The position numbers and the translations under genes are program-made. Below the pieces are notes generated by a model, which worked only from the letters and a program-made list of their open reading frames with translations, ran no database searches and had not been told where the DNA came from. Shown in pieces: positions 61,042 to 64,000 of a DNA stretch of 64,000 nt; position 1 is the stretch's first letter, and each line of letters begins with the position of its first letter. Source of the stretch: Clostridia bacterium (lineage in GTDB: Bacteria > Bacillota > Clostridia > TANB77 > CAG-508); contig JAGBJN010000006.1 of assembly GCA_017934475.1 (NCBI GenBank), positions 193,185-257,184 of the forward strand, given 5' to 3'.

Positions 61042-61911
61042 ATGAAATCTTTTTGTATAAAAACAAATAATGAAAAAATAATTTCTTATCTACTAAAAGA
61101 TTTTCAAAAAATAGATTTAAATAATGTTTTCTTTATTAATAGAACATTTAAAAATTATCAAAATATTATTATCCATTACACAGGGAAAAATATATCATCA
61201 TTTTTATCCATCTTATCTGATATAATAACAAACTGCATTTTATACTACTACGAACCTATTTTAATTAAAAGAAATATCAACTATAATTATTTTTATTTTG
61301 ATGATATTGAAAAAAAAATAATTGAAAATAATTGTTATAATTGTTTAACCAATAATAATGAACAAAATTATAAATACAGAAAAAATGAAATATGGGTGTC
61401 TGTTTTAGATTATATTAATAATAATAAATCTATGATTTTAGATGGATTTATCAATTTTAGACTACAAAACTATAACAATACAATTGACGAACTTGTCGAT
61501 TATAATGTAAAACAATATGTAATAGAAAAAGAATATAACGAGTTTATTAGTCTTTTACAAATATATATAAATTCCCAAATACCTAATTGTTCAATACTGC
61601 ACCTAATTTATATGAACGGGGAATCTATTATATTAGACGAAGATAAAAATACAATAAATTTGGATGATGAAATATTTAATGCAAAATATCTTTCTGATAT
61701 TTCCTTTTCTTCCAATGATTATGCTTTAAATTCACTTTTAACATTATTACCTAAAAAAATAATTCTTCATTTAATTGGTGATAAAGATGAATTTATAGAA
61801 ACTCTTCAATTAATTTTCAATGACAGACTTTTCATCTGTACAGAATGTGATATATGTAAAACATATAAATTATTACAAAAGAAACAACCTGCAATTAAAG
61901 ATAACTTATAA
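61042..61911 (+). CDS. ytxC: YtxC-like sporulation protein
   Basis: 289 residues, no signal peptide or membrane segment. The middle region ILDGFINFRLQNYNNTIDEL and QYVIEKEYNEFISLLQIYI, and the PNCSILHLIYMNG stretch with the C-terminal CTECDICKTYKLL, match the putative sporulation protein YtxC family. Function is unknown even in Bacillus. The N-terminal half is unusually rich in Asn and Tyr and divergent. SD aaagggg lies at good spacing. A hairpin (61886-61920) overlaps the stop codon. Confidence 0.8.
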   Translation: MKSFCIKTNNEKIISYLLKDFQKIDLNNVFFINRTFKNYQNIIIHYTGKNISSFLSILSDIITNCILYYYEPILIKRNINYNYFYFDDIEKKIIENNCYNCLTNNNEQNYKYRKNEIWVSVLDYINNNKSMILDGFINFRLQNYNNTIDELVDYNVKQYVIEKEYNEFISLLQIYINSQIPNCSILHLIYMNGESIILDEDKNTINLDDEIFNAKYLSDISFSSNDYALNSLLTLLPKKIILHLIGDKDEFIETLQLIFNDRLFICTECDICKTYKLLQKKQPAIKDNL

Positions 61912-61920
61912 TTGCAGGTT
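61886..61920 (+). terminator. Hairpin at the end of ytxC-like gene
   Basis: AACCTGCAATTA (61886-61897) pairs with TAATTGCAGGTT (61909-61920). It overlaps the stop codon and lies between convergent genes; T tract is short. Confidence 0.6.
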
Positions 61921-61924
61921 AACT

Positions 61925-62269
61925 TTATATATTATCTAATCCTCCATCTATTTGATAAACTTTTGTATATCCAGCTTTTTTTAACATATTAAACACCTTT
62001 TTACTTCTTTTTCCATATTCACAATATAAAATAATTAATTTATTTTTATTTTCTATTTTATAATTTCCTCTTTCAAAATCAAATAATGGTATATTTACAC
62101 TACCATATAAGTGTTTTTCCCTATATTCTTGTGGACTTCTAACATCAATTAATATACTATCCTTTTCTTTATTTAACATATTTTTAGCTGTTTCATAATC
62201 TATACAAAATTCATCTGTACCTCTTTGTTTTTTTATTAATTTAACTAGCTTCATATATAAATTCATCAT
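61925..62269 (-). CDS. Rhodanese-like domain protein
   Basis: ATG 62269 (MMNLYMKLVKLIKKQRG) lies behind ggagg at five bases; the upstream in-frame ATG at 62281 is part of the SD region. About 114 residues, one rhodanese domain: ILIDVRSPQEYREKHLYGS, NIPL, and the active-site loop LYCEYGKRSKKVFNML with Cys, ending GYTKVYQIDGGLDNI. A sulfurtransferase or thiol carrier; partner unknown. Confidence 0.9.
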   Translation of the reverse strand: MMNLYMKLVKLIKKQRGTDEFCIDYETAKNMLNKEKDSILIDVRSPQEYREKHLYGSVNIPLFDFERGNYKIENKNKLIILYCEYGKRSKKVFNMLKKAGYTKVYQIDGGLDNI

Positions 62270-62296
62270 ATCATCCTCCATGATGCTTTTGTATAC

Positions 62297-62337
62297 AAAA
62301 AAACATCCTTCTATATTATATGAAGAATGTCTTTTTT
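62297..62337 (-). terminator. Terminator after SecF-like gene
   Basis: AAAAAACATCCTTC pairs with GAAGAATGTCTTTTTT around a 10-base loop with two mismatches, T tract on the minus strand. Confidence 0.75.
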
Positions 62338-62340
62338 GGT

Positions 62341-62976
62341 TTATTTTTTTATAAAATAAGCTATTGTTGTAATTACAAATAACAATAAAGCACCAGGAAT
62401 CACAAATCCATTTATAGGAAATTTAGTAAAAATAGCTACTGAAAGAAATATTAATAGTATCACAACAACTGAAGCAAATAATTCTAACATACTCTTAGGT
62501 ATATTAACTTCCACATTTTCTTTATTTGTTTTTTTATAAATAATTAAATATATTACTAAATAAATTTCAATTATTACTAAAGCAATTATTGTTGGTACTA
62601 TATATGGTTTTAAGAAATCTATTGTATTTGCTTTTGGTACTTCTGTAATAATTATATCATCAACCTTATTATCTGTTGAAAATTTTTCATTTATTTTTGA
62701 GTTTATTTGTTCAATTTGTTCATCTGTTATATCTTCTATTTTTATATTAGCCATATCTTCGTATAATTCAACTTTGCTAACTATTACCTCTTTTCCTTCA
62801 ACAACTTCTTTTACAATACTTTCGATTTCTTTATTGTCAAATTCCTTTCCTATACTTACATCTAACTCTTTGTGTGCTTTATATACTAAATCAGAATCAA
62901 TACCTAGCACTACTGTAACTACTATCCCAATTATTATAATAGCAAAAGCTATAATTCCTATTATTTTTTTATTCAT
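62341..62976 (-). CDS. Divergent SecF-like membrane protein
   Basis: 211 residues: an N-terminal helix (NKKIIGIIAFAIIIIGIVV), a periplasmic-type domain of about 100 residues (VYKAHKELDVSIGKEFDNKE, IESIVKEVVEG, DIIITEVPK), and four further helices. This is the plan of SecF, and it follows secD by 14 bases, the place of secF. However, it is shorter than usual (typically near 290-310) and lacks a visible GIDFxGG motif and the full six-helix set. It may be a reduced or diverged SecF partner. Confidence 0.65.
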   Translation of the reverse strand: MNKKIIGIIAFAIIIIGIVVTVVLGIDSDLVYKAHKELDVSIGKEFDNKEIESIVKEVVEGKEVIVSKVELYEDMANIKIEDITDEQIEQINSKINEKFSTDNKVDDIIITEVPKANTIDFLKPYIVPTIIALVIIEIYLVIYLIIYKKTNKENVEVNIPKSMLELFASVVVILLIFLSVAIFTKFPINGFVIPGALLLFVITTIAYFIKK

Positions 62977-62990
62977 AAGTTTATTCTCCT

Positions 62991-64000
62991 TTATTTAATA
63001 ATCGTTTTTGTTATTACTAAATTATATATTAATGTAATAATTATTGTCCAGAATAAAATCGCACCAATAGTTAAATTTGATAAAGTAAATACGACAGAAA
63101 TTATAAGTCCAGCTACAAGAGCTATTGCGCTTTCTTTTATTGCATCCATAACATTTTCCTTTTTAAGCATGTTATATATAATAGCAAAATTAATCATTAC
63201 ACTAAATAACATTACTCCTAGTCCACCAATAGATATTGCAACATTTGCATATCTGATTACAAATAAAAATGTAGCTATAAATCCTATTAAACTTATACCA
63301 GCTAATAAACCTTTTGATTTATATTTAATTACAAAATAAATCATTCCAACGATAGCTATTACAACCATAAATATAATAGTAATGTTTATTATATTTGATT
63401 CTATATGTGACTTAATAAATTTATTTTGATTTACTTTATATTCTATAGGTAAATTTCCTGAATTTAATAAACTAGATAAATTATTTGCCTCTAATAATTG
63501 ATTTTGTACTTCTTCAGTTGTTGCATTAGAAGCTATAGCCATTGTTAGTTGCATAATGCCATTTGTTATTTGTGTATCAAAATGTGTTGTAAGTACAGAC
63601 GTTCCATCTATTTTTAATGCAACTTCTTTTGTTACTTTCTCTTTGGCTGTGTTTCCATTTTCATCTGTTGTTTCAACTTCTGACTCTTTATATTTTTCTG
63701 TTATTTCCTTAAACTTTTCTGTTCCTTCTTTATTAAATTCAATATTAATTAAAATTGCATTTGTTCCTGAAGAAGTAGTTCCATATCCACTTTTAACTTC
63801 TTTTATGTCACTATTTGTCATTAAAACTTCATTTGTATCATTATCAACAATTTCAAACTTTCCTTGTTGATATACATTTCCAACAACTCTATCAACATCA
63901 CTGTTTTCTGTAAGTTCAAGTATAATGTTTCCATTTTCTTCATTAAGTCTAACTACATAATCATTAGCGTTCATTCCTGATAATCTTTTTTCAATTATAC
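62991..64000 (-). CDS. secD: Protein translocase subunit SecD (5' part beyond the window)
   Basis: The frame stays open to the window edge: codons before the internal ATG 63974 read IIEKRLSG, the usual SecD VIEKRLNxxG motif, so the true start lies outside. Seen are the P1 head region with EVKSGYGTTSSGTNAILINI, LKIDGTSVLTTHFDTQI, NNLSSLLNSGNLPIEYKV, and C-terminal helices with LAGISLIGFIATFLFVIRYAN and VMDAIKESAIALVAG. SecD with SecF uses the proton gradient to aid export. The C-terminal helices are more divergent than usual. Confidence 0.85.
   Translation of the reverse strand, partial: IIEKRLSGMNANDYVVRLNEENGNIILELTENSDVDRVVGNVYQQGKFEIVDNDTNEVLMTNSDIKEVKSGYGTTSSGTNAILINIEFNKEGTEKFKEITEKYKESEVETTDENGNTAKEKVTKEVALKIDGTSVLTTHFDTQITNGIMQLTMAIASNATTEEVQNQLLEANNLSSLLNSGNLPIEYKVNQNKFIKSHIESNIINITIIFMVVIAIVGMIYFVIKYKSKGLLAGISLIGFIATFLFVIRYANVAISIGGLGVMLFSVMINFAIIYNMLKKENVMDAIKESAIALVAGLIISVVFTLSNLTIGAILFWTIIITLIYNLVITKTIIK

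Noticed and set aside
1-64000. CRISPR arrays, tRNA or rRNA genes, insertion sequences
   Set aside because: No regularly spaced repeats, cloverleaf-like GC-rich segments, rRNA-like stretches or transposase-like proteins were found.

Overview
The window is a strongly AT-rich, low-GC piece of a bacterial chromosome. Gene content points to a spore-forming-lineage Firmicute, most likely an uncultured gut-type Clostridia: spoIIP, ytxC-like, ftsY, relA, recJ, dprA, folD, tsaE/tsaB/rimI, a LonB-like protease, a sortase with anchored surface proteins, and an archaeal-style (GT4/GH57/GT35) glycogen pathway. Genus-level placement is not possible from sequence reading alone. No tRNA, rRNA, CRISPR array or insertion sequence was seen, and no gene-free gap exceeds about 300 bases.

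Layout. 1-2497 (+): the end of a GT-C-like membrane protein and a dolichol-phosphate-mannose-synthase-like GT2. 2535-22689 (-): one ~20 kb surface-polysaccharide operon read from a good promoter at 22726-22754 to a terminator at 2504-2536. It encodes about ten glycosyltransferases, a Wzm/Wzt-type ABC exporter with a carbohydrate-binding tail, a Wzx-like flippase, DUF2304, a GtrA fusion, a methyltransferase/kinase-like fusion and an MBL-fold enzyme. 22821-34277 (mostly -): housekeeping and sporulation genes (pgsA, DUF5665, UPF0182, ftsY, spoIIP, MBL hydrolase, relA, recJ). 34468-41182: an XRE-type regulator, two sortase-anchored proteins, a secreted protein and a class B sortase. 41302-50343 (-): pyk, a RelE/ParE toxin-antitoxin pair, glycogen phosphorylase, an MFS transporter, dprA, a HigBA-type toxin-antitoxin pair and folD. 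50488-55528: tsaE, tsaB, rimI and lonB on +, interrupted by an unrelated minus-strand gene. 55551-61911: small membrane protein, metallopeptidase, ylbF, glycogen synthase, DUF4912, GH57 branching enzyme, ytxC. 61925-64000 (-): rhodanese, a divergent SecF-like protein and the 3' part of secD.

Main result. Three otherwise intact genes are each broken by exactly one extra C in the same context, C-Y-T CGG A: a GT2 glycosyltransferase (15892), spoIIP (28294) and relA (31728). In each, skipping the C (CTT or CCT, then GGA = Gly) restores a full-length product of normal family length; the zero frame ends at a stop 4-10 codons later. Reading every CGG in the window by eye, I find no other in-frame CGG in any conserved gene; the only other four are in small genes of unknown function (27695, 32365, 50951, 55551), where the preceding codon is not CYT. 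This looks like programmed +1 ribosomal frameshifting at a starved or poorly decoded CGG arginine codon, comparable in logic to yeast Ty1 (CUU AGG C). In relA the site lies between the ppGpp hydrolase and synthetase domains, so failure to shift would yield a hydrolase-only protein.

Other points: a shared TTACC(G/A)...(C/T)GGTAA operator in front of the XRE regulator and a sortase-anchored protein; a sigma-E-like promoter before spoIIP; a HigBA cassette bracketed by near-identical terminator hairpins.
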